Part shown: positions 41,758 through 50,150 of the stretch, piece after piece
Position numbering within the stretch: position 1 is the first letter of the stretch
Layout: each line of letters starts with the position of its first letter
NCBI GenBank assembly: GCA_049322335.1
Contig: JBMORL010000102.1
Span: 4,792 to 68,791 of the forward strand
Length of the DNA: 64,000 bases
Direction of reading: 5' to 3'
From: JBMORL01 sp049322335
Lineage (GTDB): Bacteria > Bacteroidota > Bacteroidia > Flavobacteriales_D > UBA2798
Position numbers and translations under genes: made by a program
The notes under the pieces: model-generated
Seen by the model: the letters and a program-made list of their open reading frames with translations, nothing else
What the model was told of the DNA's origin: nothing
Database searches by the model: none

Positions 41758-42180
41758 TTATTTTATCGTGGCAATTACTTTTAATTCAATAGCAATAGGT
41801 GTGGGCAGGCAGTTGATTTCAATGGTTGTTCTGCACGGAGGATTTTCCTTAAAATATTCTGCCCACAATTTATTGTATTTGGGAAAATCGTCTTTCATAT
41901 TGGTGAGAAAAACGGTTACGTCAATAATCTGGTCCCAGCTGCTGCCGGCATCTTCCAAAATATAGCGGATATTGCGGAAAACACTATGGCATTGTGCCTC
42001 GATGTCGTAGGAAACAATATTTCCTTTTTCATCCAGCTCTACACCGGGAATTTTTTTCGTTCCTTTTTCGCGGGGGCCAACTCCCGATAAAAACAAAAGA
42101 TTTCCTACCCTGCGCGCATGAGGATACAACCCCACCGGCTCAGGCGCTTTTTGTGAATCTATTTTTGTGCTGTCGGACAT
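41758..42180 (-). CDS. RidA family protein (enamine/imine deaminase-like)
   Basis: 140 residues. YjgF/YER057c/UK114 fold: VGNLLFLSGVGP, LEDAGSSWDQIIDVTVFLTNM and PPCRTTIEINCLPTPIAIEL, with the conserved Arg in CRTTIE that binds the substrate carboxylate. The preferred reaction is hydrolysis of reactive enamine/imine intermediates; some members are aminomuconate deaminases. It is two bases from the thioesterase gene, in one operon. Confidence 0.9.
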   Translation of the reverse strand: MSDSTKIDSQKAPEPVGLYPHARRVGNLLFLSGVGPREKGTKKIPGVELDEKGNIVSYDIEAQCHSVFRNIRYILEDAGSSWDQIIDVTVFLTNMKDDFPKYNKLWAEYFKENPPCRTTIEINCLPTPIAIELKVIATIK

Positions 42181-42271
42181 AAAGGAAAAACTTTTTACAA
42201 AGATGCGGATTTTGAACGGGAGAAAGAATTTTTATTTCCGGTATTTTATGTTGAATTTATCTTTTATAACC

Positions 42272-42290
42272 GGATAATTATCCCCGGGGA
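42272..42290. promoter_or_regulatory. Two abutting perfect palindromes
   Basis: GGATAATTATCC (42272-42283) overlaps TCCCCGGGGA (42281-42290). They lie in the divergent gap between RidA and the lipoprotein gene, about 90 bp upstream of the latter's promoter. Possibly an operator; unproven. Confidence 0.35.
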
Positions 42291-42383
42291 GAGCCGCGAC
42301 TGACCCTTACGGCCACAACGTAAAATTTTTTATCCGTAACCAGCGGATTATTTATTGCCGGTTATCATACCATACATTCTCCC

Positions 42384-42391
42384 TATATTTG
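42384..42391 (+). promoter_or_regulatory. -7 promoter element of the lipoprotein gene at 42409
   Basis: TATATTTG, exact to TAnnTTTG, 17 nt before ATG 42409. It lies inside the longer open frame from 42355, which argues against that earlier start. Confidence 0.55.
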
Positions 42392-42408
42392 GCCATAAAT
42401 TAAAATGT

Positions 42409-43590
42409 ATGTATACACCCGTTTGCCGGTGGTTGTTGCCGGTGGTTCTTATGATTTTTGTTTCCTGCGGAGGCGAAAAACAAGGAGATAAAAAAGATCA
42501 ACCCAAAGATAGCACAGAAGCAAAACAGCCCGAAAAGCAACAGCCGCTTCCCTATGATACGTTGCTGACTGAAACCGCGTATTTCATAGCCGGTTTGCCC
42601 GCTCCTGTTTATTTAGACAGTTTACAGGCCAAAGAGTATTATGCCGAACACAAAAAGTTCACCGATACTTCGTGGAAATTTACAGTGAGTTCTATGCTGG
42701 ATCCTATTGCCAAATGGAAATCAGAAAAACAAATAGGAGAAACAGGCGACAGCATGCTCTGTTTTTATCCTTTGTCGGGCCCCGATTTTTTATTTGGACA
42801 TGCATTTTTTCCGAAAGCAAAAAACTATATTTTACTCGGACTCGAACCGCGTGGGAGCATGTGTGATTTCAGGAATATGAATGATGACCAGGTGAAAAAG
42901 TATCTTTCAGGAATCCGCGGTTCGATGAAATATCTTAATTCGCGCGGATACTTTGTTACTATGCACATGAGTTCAGATTTCACCAAAGCGCACCTTAACG
43001 GAATGGTGCACATGATGCTTTACATGATGGCGCGCACAGGACATTTTATTACGGATGTTTACAATGTTTCACTGAACGCTGACGGAACAGAAAAACGACT
43101 GGAGAAAAATGATAAAATGAAAGATACTGTGATTTACGCCATAAAAATTGATTTTCTTTCCCCCGACCGTTTAACAAAAAAATCAGCTTATTATTTTAAA
43201 CTGGACGCAGCAGATGAAAACCTGGATAAACATACCGAATTCGAAAAGTTTGTGAATGATTTCGGGCCAAGGGTTTCGTATATGAAATCGGCTTCGTGTG
43301 TACTGACTAATGCTAATTTTGCAGTGATGCGAAAACTGGTTTTGGGAAGCGAGGCTTTTTTACAGGACGATACCGGTGTTCCCTATCGCTATATTTTGGC
43401 TGACAGTACGCATGAAATAAATTTATACGGAACGTATACAGGAACCATCAACGATCTCGACTGGTGTTATCAACCCGGGTTGAGAAAAGCACTGGAAACA
43501 AAAGGCGATACCACTGAACTTCCATTTAAGATAAGTTACAATGGAAATTACGGAGAAGGAATGATGATCTGGTGCAAAAAGAAAAAATAA
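42409..43590 (+). CDS. Lipoprotein of unknown function
   Basis: 393 residues from ATG 42409. Lipoprotein signal RWLLPVVLMIFVSC (Cys about 17), then a charged Lys/Gln/Pro linker. The body carries GSMCDFRNM, YFVTMHMSSDFTKAHLNGMV and YKMD-type acidic segments, without a family I recognise. It is followed 3 bp later by a second lipoprotein and then a flavoprotein, so the three form one operon. Confidence 0.72.
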   Translation: MYTPVCRWLLPVVLMIFVSCGGEKQGDKKDQPKDSTEAKQPEKQQPLPYDTLLTETAYFIAGLPAPVYLDSLQAKEYYAEHKKFTDTSWKFTVSSMLDPIAKWKSEKQIGETGDSMLCFYPLSGPDFLFGHAFFPKAKNYILLGLEPRGSMCDFRNMNDDQVKKYLSGIRGSMKYLNSRGYFVTMHMSSDFTKAHLNGMVHMMLYMMARTGHFITDVYNVSLNADGTEKRLEKNDKMKDTVIYAIKIDFLSPDRLTKKSAYYFKLDAADENLDKHTEFEKFVNDFGPRVSYMKSASCVLTNANFAVMRKLVLGSEAFLQDDTGVPYRYILADSTHEINLYGTYTGTINDLDWCYQPGLRKALETKGDTTELPFKISYNGNYGEGMMIWCKKKK

Positions 43591-43592
43591 AT

Positions 43593-44438
43593 ATGAGGTA
43601 TTTTCCGGCAGTTATGATTGCAGTTTTATTTTTTTCCTGCTCGGAAAATGAAACGAATAACAACGCTGAAAAAATTCCTGACACCGTTTATTATGAAGTT
43701 CCGGCAATGGCAGAAAGACAAGATGTTGTTTATCATGAATTCAAAAAATTAGACAACGCTATTCTTGAAAAATTATTTGCCTGCGACACTGTTTACAACA
43801 ATGGTTTTGTGGGTTGGTATCCTTCAGCTGACGATGTCTATTCTTCGGCAGCGGGAACATCGTTATGCAGCACGAATCTTGAAGAAGTACATTATTTTAA
43901 AAAGTCACAAACCGATTATGCTTTTTGCCTGCTGGTAACGTATGATGAGTTTGCAAAAGGAGAATACCATGCCAGCGCACCTTACGTGGGAGGAGCGCTG
44001 TTCAGGAAAACAGATAAAGGAATGTGGAATCTTCAGCACATGAAAAAACTGGTGATCACTCATGGTGAAATGGGTTATCTTAAACCCTATTCATTTGTAA
44101 GTGGCGGCCCGATGCTGCCTCTTTTGCAACTCAGTTTTTCCTATTCGGCTACAGGTGAAGTGACAGAAGAAGAACATTTTTTCGAGTTGTTTGAAATGAA
44201 GGAAGTGTTTTCGATGAATACAGGAGGAAGTTATAAAGGTGAAAGTGAAATGGATCATGAATGGTCGTCAGAAATTACTTTTCGCAACGACCCGAAAAAT
44301 AAATTTTATGATCTGTTGGTAGTAAAAACGAAAGGCACGCGTTATGATTTTGAAACGGAAAAAGTGGTGGCGGTGGACACCATGCGTGTTTTTCGTTATA
44401 ATGATTTTCGCTGGGTGTATGAACCGGTATGTGAATGA
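43593..44438 (+). CDS. Lipoprotein of unknown function, partner of the preceding gene
   Basis: 281 residues from ATG 43593 (an earlier TTG frame is rejected). Signal RYFPAVMIAVLFFSC with Cys 17. Mature body about 260 residues, beta-rich, with FKKSQTDYAFCLLVTYDEFA and GEVTEEEHFFELFEMKEVF. No known family. Its stop overlaps the flavoprotein start by four bases (ATGA). Confidence 0.72.
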   Translation: MRYFPAVMIAVLFFSCSENETNNNAEKIPDTVYYEVPAMAERQDVVYHEFKKLDNAILEKLFACDTVYNNGFVGWYPSADDVYSSAAGTSLCSTNLEEVHYFKKSQTDYAFCLLVTYDEFAKGEYHASAPYVGGALFRKTDKGMWNLQHMKKLVITHGEMGYLKPYSFVSGGPMLPLLQLSFSYSATGEVTEEEHFFELFEMKEVFSMNTGGSYKGESEMDHEWSSEITFRNDPKNKFYDLLVVKTKGTRYDFETEKVVAVDTMRVFRYNDFRWVYEPVCE

Positions 44439-45667
44439 AAACTCCTGTAAAAAGATCTGTTTTTGTAATTGGCGGAGGAGCGGCCGGTTTTTTTTCTGCC
44501 ATTCATCACAAAATTTTTCATCCCGCAGATGAAGTTACCATCCTCGAAAAAACACAGCAACTTCTTTCTAAAGTAAAAGTTTCGGGAGGCGGAAGATGCA
44601 ATGTTACTCACGCCTGTTTTGATATCAGTGAACTGGTGAAAAACTATCCGCGAGGAAGTGAATTTCTGAAAACATGTTTCAAACAATTTATGACTACCGA
44701 TACAATTAAATGGTTTGAACAACGCGGGGTAATGATTAAAAAAGAAGAAGACGGGAGAATGTTTCCTGTAACCAATTCATCCCAAACCATTATTGATTGT
44801 TTTTTGAACGAAGTAAAAAAACACAACATAAAAATTATTACAGGTGATGGTTTTGTGAAGATGGAAAAGAAAGAAGATTACTTTATCCTTCATTCGCAAC
44901 AAACCACCTATAAATGTGATAAAATAATTATCACTACGGGAAGCAGCCCGCAGGTGTGGGAGGCGATAAAAAGTTGCGGACATTCCATTGTTCGTCCCGT
45001 TCCTTCGTTATTTACTTTTGATGTGAAGGATGAAAGAATAAAAGAACTTCCCGGAGTGAGTGTTTCCCTGGCAAAGGTTTTAACTTCCGATGGAAAAATA
45101 GTAACAGCCGGCCCGTTGCTGATTACCCATCGCGGCTTAAGTGGCCCGGCTATTCTCAAACTTTCAGCTTTCGGAGCGGAAAAATTTTATGATGAAAAAT
45201 ATAAGTTCAGTATTTTTATAAACTGGCCGGGGGAAGAAAAAAAATCTATTCGGGCGCGGTTGTCACAACTCCGTGATGAATTGGCAAAAAAAATTATTCA
45301 TACATCTTCACCATTTGAAATTCCCGTTCGCCTGTGGAAAAAATTATGTGATGCAGCCGGTGTTACCGACCTGAAATGGGCCAGTATTTCCAACAAACAA
45401 CTGGATCATCTTTCTGAAGAATTATGTAACGGAAAATTTGAAGTGAACGGTAAAAACACGTTTAAGGAGGAATTTGTAACCTGCGGTGGAGTTGATTTGC
45501 CGGAAGTGAATCCTGAAACGATGGAGAGCAGGATTATTCCCGGGGTGTATTTTGCGGGAGAAGTATTAAATATCGATGCGGTGACGGGTGGATTTAATTT
45601 CCAGGCAGCGTGGACAACGGGATTTATTGCAGGGAGATCGGCCGCGAATTTCGCGAATGAACACTAA
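44435..45667 (+). CDS. NAD(P)/FAD-dependent oxidoreductase, BaiN/YhiN (HI0933) family
   Basis: 410 residues. N-terminal dinucleotide fold VFVIGGGAAGFFSAIHH; the HI0933 motif VKVSGGGRCNVTHA follows at about residues 49-62; middle LTSDGKIVTAGPLLITHRGLSGPAIL; C-terminal GGVDLPEVNPETMES and AVTGGFNFQAAWTTGFIAG. The family is a flavoprotein of uncertain physiological role. It is translationally coupled to the upstream lipoprotein gene. Confidence 0.93.
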   Translation: MKTPVKRSVFVIGGGAAGFFSAIHHKIFHPADEVTILEKTQQLLSKVKVSGGGRCNVTHACFDISELVKNYPRGSEFLKTCFKQFMTTDTIKWFEQRGVMIKKEEDGRMFPVTNSSQTIIDCFLNEVKKHNIKIITGDGFVKMEKKEDYFILHSQQTTYKCDKIIITTGSSPQVWEAIKSCGHSIVRPVPSLFTFDVKDERIKELPGVSVSLAKVLTSDGKIVTAGPLLITHRGLSGPAILKLSAFGAEKFYDEKYKFSIFINWPGEEKKSIRARLSQLRDELAKKIIHTSSPFEIPVRLWKKLCDAAGVTDLKWASISNKQLDHLSEELCNGKFEVNGKNTFKEEFVTCGGVDLPEVNPETMESRIIPGVYFAGEVLNIDAVTGGFNFQAAWTTGFIAGRSAANFANEH

Positions 45668-45724
45668 TTAATGCGAAATAACTATTGCGGGAAATTTCTT
45701 TTGCATGTCCAAAACCGGTTATTT

Positions 45725-45979
45725 TTACTTTGTTAATTCAGCTCTTTTTTCCACAATCAACTCTTCTGCTGTCTTACTGTCTGATATCTTTTCATCTTTC
45801 ATCTTCGCCTCAGCCAGTTTATAGGGATTGGCAGCTGCCTTTTCCTGTTTTTTATAAATAGCCAGTTTTATTCCTTTTTCGTGCTTTTCCCACGTAAGTT
45901 TTAGTTTACCGGGTTTATTATTTCCACTGGCATTTGTCAAAATAAACAGGGAAAAAAGTGTGCTGATCAAGAGTTTCAT
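45725..45979 (-). CDS. Small secreted protein of unknown function
   Basis: 84 residues from ATG 45979; signal peptide KLLISTLFSLFILTNASG, mature part very Lys/Glu-rich with KLTWEKHEKGIKLAIYKKQE and AEELIVEKRAELTK. No conserved family seen. Isolated gene; no promoter match found. Confidence 0.55.
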   Translation of the reverse strand: MKLLISTLFSLFILTNASGNNKPGKLKLTWEKHEKGIKLAIYKKQEKAAANPYKLAEAKMKDEKISDSKTAEELIVEKRAELTK

Positions 45980-46110
45980 AGTTCTGAATTTATACTTCAA
46001 AACTACAATGCTCTGCGCGCATACGGATTAACCGGGGTTAATAAATAAAGACACGAAGGGAAAAACGAAGCTCAAAAATTAACTTAAGATAATAAATAGG
46101 ATATCAAATT

Positions 46111-46131
46111 AAGAGAACAGCCGGTTCTCTT
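46111..46131 (-). terminator. Possible terminator at the 3' end of the crp-like gene
   Basis: Perfect AAGAGAAC / GTTCTCTT hairpin (8 bp, 5-nt loop) overlapping the stop codon; the following sequence on the minus strand is AATTTGATATC, only weakly T-rich. Confidence 0.4.
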
Positions 46132-46708
46132 ATTTCTTCTTAAACACCCGCTGTTTCATCCGGCTTAAACTTTGCGGAGTAATGCCAAGGTAAGTGGCGA
46201 TATCTTTATTGGGCAAGCGCATCACCAGTTCGCGGTTGTTTTCCATCAGTGATAAATATCGCTCTTCGGGGGTAAGCAGCAAAAACGATTCTACGCGCTT
46301 GCGCATATCCAAAAATGCATTTTCGGCCAGCAGGTTACCTACTTTTACCAGTGTATTTTTTTTACGATATAAATCTTCGGCAGCCATTTTGGAAATACTG
46401 ATAATCGTTGTATCATCGATTGCTACAAAAGTCAGCGGGCTGGGAGATTCCATCAAATAGCTCTGGAAATCGGTGGCAATAGCATTATCGAAATAAAAAT
46501 TCCAGGTCACTTCATTGTGGTCTTTCATCAAAAACGACCTCACCGCACCCGAAGCTACAAAATACATATACTTTGAAACCCGGTCGCGCTCCTGCAGCAC
46601 TTCTCCTTTTTTCAGCTGTTTTTCATTCATGGAAGCAGCTATCAGCTCCGCCTCGTCTGCCGTAAGGGAAATTTTTGACTTCAGGTAAAGGATAAAAGGA
46701 TTTTCCAC
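46130..46708 (-). CDS. Crp/Fnr family transcriptional regulator
   Basis: 192 residues from GTG 46708 (an upstream GTG at 46732 adds eight residues). The N-terminal cyclic-nucleotide-binding fold has KKGEVLQERDRVSKYMYFVASGAVR; the C-terminal winged helix ends PNKDIATYLGITPQSLSRMKQRV. No Fnr cysteines are visible, and the ligand is not readable. It is divergent from the large AsmA gene, with a palindrome between them. Confidence 0.88.
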   Translation of the reverse strand: MENPFILYLKSKISLTADEAELIAASMNEKQLKKGEVLQERDRVSKYMYFVASGAVRSFLMKDHNEVTWNFYFDNAIATDFQSYLMESPSPLTFVAIDDTTIISISKMAAEDLYRKKNTLVKVGNLLAENAFLDMRKRVESFLLLTPEERYLSLMENNRELVMRLPNKDIATYLGITPQSLSRMKQRVFKKK

Positions 46709-46725
46709 ACCCGAATATAACCAAA

Positions 46726-46744
46726 TTAACACGTGTTGCGTTAA
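46726..46744. promoter_or_regulatory. Palindromic operator-like site between crp-like and AsmA genes
   Basis: TTAAC-n9-GTTAA (46726-46744) with an inner perfect AACACGTGTT (46728-46737). It lies between the divergent starts of the Crp/Fnr regulator and the AsmA gene, a natural place for autoregulation. Confidence 0.4.
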
Positions 46745-46785
46745 TAACTACATTTTTTACCGAAAAATCAGGGGGCAATTCGGGG

Positions 46786-46793
46786 TAATTTTG
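46786..46793 (+). promoter_or_regulatory. -7 promoter element of the AsmA gene
   Basis: TAATTTTG, exact to TAnnTTTG, ending 5 nt before ATG 46799. Confidence 0.45.
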
Positions 46794-46798
46794 TGGGT

Positions 46799-49507
46799 AT
46801 GGAAAAAAGGTGGGTCAGGGTTACACTTAAGGTATTGAAATACACAGGAATCAGTATTTTCTCCCTGTTCCTTCTGCTTGTGTTTTTAGTATGGTTATTT
46901 GAGGATAAGATCAAACAATACGCAGTACAGCACCTTAATCAATACCTGAATACCGAAGTGAAAGTGGGCTCCATTGATCTTACTGTTTTCAGCTCTTTTC
47001 CCTATGCATCACTTGAATTTAAAGATGTATTGATCATGGATCCCGTTACGGTGAACAAGCAAAAAGACACCATGTTGTTTACCGAAAAACTTTCACTTGA
47101 TTTCAGCATTTGGGATATCCTGGCGGATGATTATACCATCAGCGATATTGATATCAAAAATGGCGATTTCAGGTTGTATGTGGATGAATCGGGTAATGAG
47201 AATTACATTTTCTGGAAATCAGATACTGTAAAAAGCGATAAGGAAGAAAAATTTCATTTCGACCTTCAGCGTATTCATGCTGAAAACTCAAAACTAAGAT
47301 ATATCAACCGCGTCAATCACCAGGATTTTTCTTTCAAAATCAGGCAGGTTGATTTGGCGGGAAATTTTACCGAAAAAAAATTCACTCTCAAAGGAAGGCT
47401 GAATGCATTTGTTTATCACCTGCGTGATAAATCGGTTGCCCTGGTAAAAAACAAAAGCACAACGGCAGAGTTTGAATTGCTCATAGATAACGAAAAAAAC
47501 AAATACACTTTTCAAAACACTTCCCTGCTGCTCGAAAAAATGCCTTTTACTATTAGCGGAAGTATTACCGATGAAAAAAAACTAACCAGTTGTGACCTTC
47601 AAATTGACGGAAAAAATATAGATATTGAAGATGTGCTTAACACTTATCCTTCGTTGCTGGGGGAAGACGTGAAGAATTATGAAAGCGAAGGGACGCTGAA
47701 GTTCAACGCAACGGTAAAGGGAAATATCAGTAAAACCGAAAAACCTTCAGTGGAAGCTTTTTTTTCTGTGGCTAACGGGAAACTGACAGAGAGAAAAAAC
47801 GGAATCTCCCTCACGAAAATTTATCTTAACGGCAACTATACCAACCGCAACAAATACGAAGAAGAAGAGTTGTCGCTTACCGATGTTTCAGCACAGTTCA
47901 AGGACGGGAAACTAAAGGGAAATATTTTTGTCACCGGTTTCGAAAACCCGAAAATAAAATCCCATATCGAAGGAGACTTTAACCTGGAAACACTGCATGG
48001 TTTTTTTCATTTTGAAAACATAAAACAATTAGCAGGAAGATTGTCTGTAAACGGAAACCTGAACGGCACCTGGCTGGCTACAGCAGAAAACGATTCCACC
48101 GATTTTATTATCAAAAAAGCAGAAGGCAGTATTCACCTGGGGGAAGTTTCGCTGAAATTGTATGAACAAAATATCCAATACAGCCAAATCAATGGTGAAG
48201 TAGTGGTAAAAGACAATAATGCTACCGTAGACGGCTTATCGGCCACGATAAACACCACCGCTTTCCGCCTGAATGGAATTCTCAAAAATTTTGTACCGTA
48301 TGTGTTGTTCACTCACCAAAAAATGAATATTGTGGCCGAACTTTATTCGGAGAACATCAACATCAATGATATTATCGGTAAAGAAACAATGCAGGAGAAA
48401 CAAGGCGGGCCACCCTTCGCTCTTCGTTTTCCTGACGACATTAACTTCAATTTCGATGCCAGCATTGGCAAACTAACGTTCGACACCTTTACGGCAGAGA
48501 ATGTAAGTGGTAATTTTAAACTTATCGACCGTTTATTTACAGCCAGCGGATTAACCATGAATACGGCAGGAGGTACTCTTGGCAGCCGGGTAGAAGTGGA
48601 TGGCAGAAGCGGCAGGGAATTTTTTATTACCAGCACTACAGAGGTAAACGAAGTAAATATTACTTCACTTTTTACATCTTTCGGAAATTTCGGGCAGGAT
48701 GAGATCACCGATAAACATCTTAAGGGAAAAATCAACGCTTCTATTTCTTTCGGGGCGGTAATGGACACGCTGATGAATATTTTACCCGACAAGGTAGTGA
48801 GCGTGGCGGATATAAAAATTACTGACGGAGAGCTCATCAACCTGCAATCACTCACCGATATTGCCGCATGGATGCGCACCAATGCCAAAATGAAATTAGC
48901 CATGAACGGAGATATTGATGATCTTGAAAAACGGCTGACGCATGTAAAATTCTCGGAATTGAAAAACACCATTCATATCAAAGGCGAAAAAATTGAAATT
49001 CCTGCTATGGAAGTTAATACCAGCGCCATGAAAATAAAACTTTCGGGCACACATTCTTTTAAAAATGAAATAGAGTATCACTTCAGCTTCCGTTTTCTCG
49101 AATTGCGGCAACAAAATCCCGAAACCGAATACGGATTTATTGCAGATGACGGCACAGGCATGATGGTATTTATACGCATGTTCGGAACGGTGGATGAACC
49201 AAAATTCGAGGAAGATGAAACAGAAAGAAAAAATTTCAGGAAAGAATACAACGAGAAAGAAGTACAAAACCTGAAAGCTATTTTTAAAGAAGAATTCGGC
49301 CTGTTTAAAAAAGACAGCACGCTTAAAATAAAGGAAACACCGAAAGAAGATGTGAAATTTTTGCTGGAATGGGACGAGGAAAAAAAGAAAGAACCCGATC
49401 CCGTAAAGGAACCGGAGAAGAAAAACAATAATTCACGGTTTAACAAGTTTAAGAATAAATACGGTTCGGAGAAACCGAAGGAAAATATTACAATAGAATC
49501 GGATTAA
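46799..49507 (+). CDS. AsmA family outer-membrane biogenesis protein
   Basis: 902 residues. One N-terminal helix (ISIFSLFLLLVFLVWLF) then AsmA repeats: YLNTEVKVGSIDLTVFSSFP and SLEFKDVLIMDP at the start, and many beta-taco style repeats after it. The C-terminus is long, Lys/Glu-rich (EWDEEKKKEPDPVKEPEKK). AsmA-like proteins are thought to bridge the envelope and carry phospholipids to the outer membrane; that role is family knowledge. The start is ATG 46799, five bases from the -7 element. Confidence 0.85.
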   Translation: MEKRWVRVTLKVLKYTGISIFSLFLLLVFLVWLFEDKIKQYAVQHLNQYLNTEVKVGSIDLTVFSSFPYASLEFKDVLIMDPVTVNKQKDTMLFTEKLSLDFSIWDILADDYTISDIDIKNGDFRLYVDESGNENYIFWKSDTVKSDKEEKFHFDLQRIHAENSKLRYINRVNHQDFSFKIRQVDLAGNFTEKKFTLKGRLNAFVYHLRDKSVALVKNKSTTAEFELLIDNEKNKYTFQNTSLLLEKMPFTISGSITDEKKLTSCDLQIDGKNIDIEDVLNTYPSLLGEDVKNYESEGTLKFNATVKGNISKTEKPSVEAFFSVANGKLTERKNGISLTKIYLNGNYTNRNKYEEEELSLTDVSAQFKDGKLKGNIFVTGFENPKIKSHIEGDFNLETLHGFFHFENIKQLAGRLSVNGNLNGTWLATAENDSTDFIIKKAEGSIHLGEVSLKLYEQNIQYSQINGEVVVKDNNATVDGLSATINTTAFRLNGILKNFVPYVLFTHQKMNIVAELYSENININDIIGKETMQEKQGGPPFALRFPDDINFNFDASIGKLTFDTFTAENVSGNFKLIDRLFTASGLTMNTAGGTLGSRVEVDGRSGREFFITSTTEVNEVNITSLFTSFGNFGQDEITDKHLKGKINASISFGAVMDTLMNILPDKVVSVADIKITDGELINLQSLTDIAAWMRTNAKMKLAMNGDIDDLEKRLTHVKFSELKNTIHIKGEKIEIPAMEVNTSAMKIKLSGTHSFKNEIEYHFSFRFLELRQQNPETEYGFIADDGTGMMVFIRMFGTVDEPKFEEDETERKNFRKEYNEKEVQNLKAIFKEEFGLFKKDSTLKIKETPKEDVKFLLEWDEEKKKEPDPVKEPEKKNNNSRFNKFKNKYGSEKPKENITIESD

Positions 49508-49522
49508 TCGCATAGTAAAATC

Positions 49523-49816
49523 TCAAACAGAAGGCCATTTTTCAGGATTTACAGAGGTATGAAGCACCGCCAGAATGGTAATCGTTTTTTTTGTAACGAT
49601 ATAGTGAATCAAAAATCTGAATTTTTTTGTGGGCGCGGCATGAACAACATTATATCTTACAGCAAAGGAGTAATTGTATTTATAAATTTGTGTGAAAGTA
49701 TCCAGCACCTCACTATAAAACTTTTCACCTAATCCATTTCTGATTTCATTATAATAATCAATTGCTTCTTCAATATCCTTTTCTGCACGATGAGAAATAA
49801 CAAAATCAATAGCCAT
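49523..49816 (-). CDS. Type II toxin-antitoxin toxin, RelE/ParE family
   Basis: 97 residues from ATG 49816. ParE/RelE fold: SHRAEKDIEEAIDYYNEIRNG, LGEKFYSEVLDTFTQIYKY, RFLIHYIVTKKTITILAVLHT. The upstream antitoxin overlaps it by 11 bp. The extra 13 N-terminal codons in the open frame are not part of the toxin. Confidence 0.85.
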   Translation of the reverse strand: MAIDFVISHRAEKDIEEAIDYYNEIRNGLGEKFYSEVLDTFTQIYKYNYSFAVRYNVVHAAPTKKFRFLIHYIVTKKTITILAVLHTSVNPEKWPSV

Positions 49817-50039
49817 ACTTTTTTTTGATTTTCCGTTTGAATGTTTTAAGATCAACCACTCTTTCGGGATGTTCCTTCAGTTCTTTCAGGCGTTTATCCA
49901 GTTCTTTTTTGTGCCATTCGGGAATGTCAGTCGTTTCTTCCTTCTCTACTGTAACATAATCGAGTGTTTTCAAAAACTCCATTAAAAGTGCAGTTTTACC
50001 GTGCTTTACTTTCAAGATCAACCGGTCCATATTCTTCAT
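49806..50039 (-). CDS. Probable antitoxin of the ParE module (addiction module component)
   Basis: 77 residues, Lys/Glu-rich helical, ending VVDLKTFKRKIKKKYGY. Its size, place before parE and overlap of 11 bp with the toxin fit a type II antitoxin. The core IPEWHKKELDKRLKELKEHP matches 'addiction module component' proteins. ATG 50039 is 5 nt after a perfect -7 element; ATG 50030 is an alternative. Confidence 0.75.
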   Translation of the reverse strand: MKNMDRLILKVKHGKTALLMEFLKTLDYVTVEKEETTDIPEWHKKELDKRLKELKEHPERVVDLKTFKRKIKKKYGY

Positions 50040-50044
50040 TTTAA

Positions 50045-50052
50045 CAAATATA
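50045..50052 (-). promoter_or_regulatory. -7 promoter element of the toxin-antitoxin module
   Basis: Minus-strand TATATTTG, exact to TAnnTTTG, followed by TTAAA and the ATG. A leader of 0-2 nt is implied. Confidence 0.5.
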
Positions 50053-50150
50053 CGAAAAACAGGAATTTTGGGTTATACACAGAAAGAAATAAACTTCCTT
50101 ATAATGTAACCATACCAATTACCAATAAAACCGTATTTTAGCCCTTGCAC

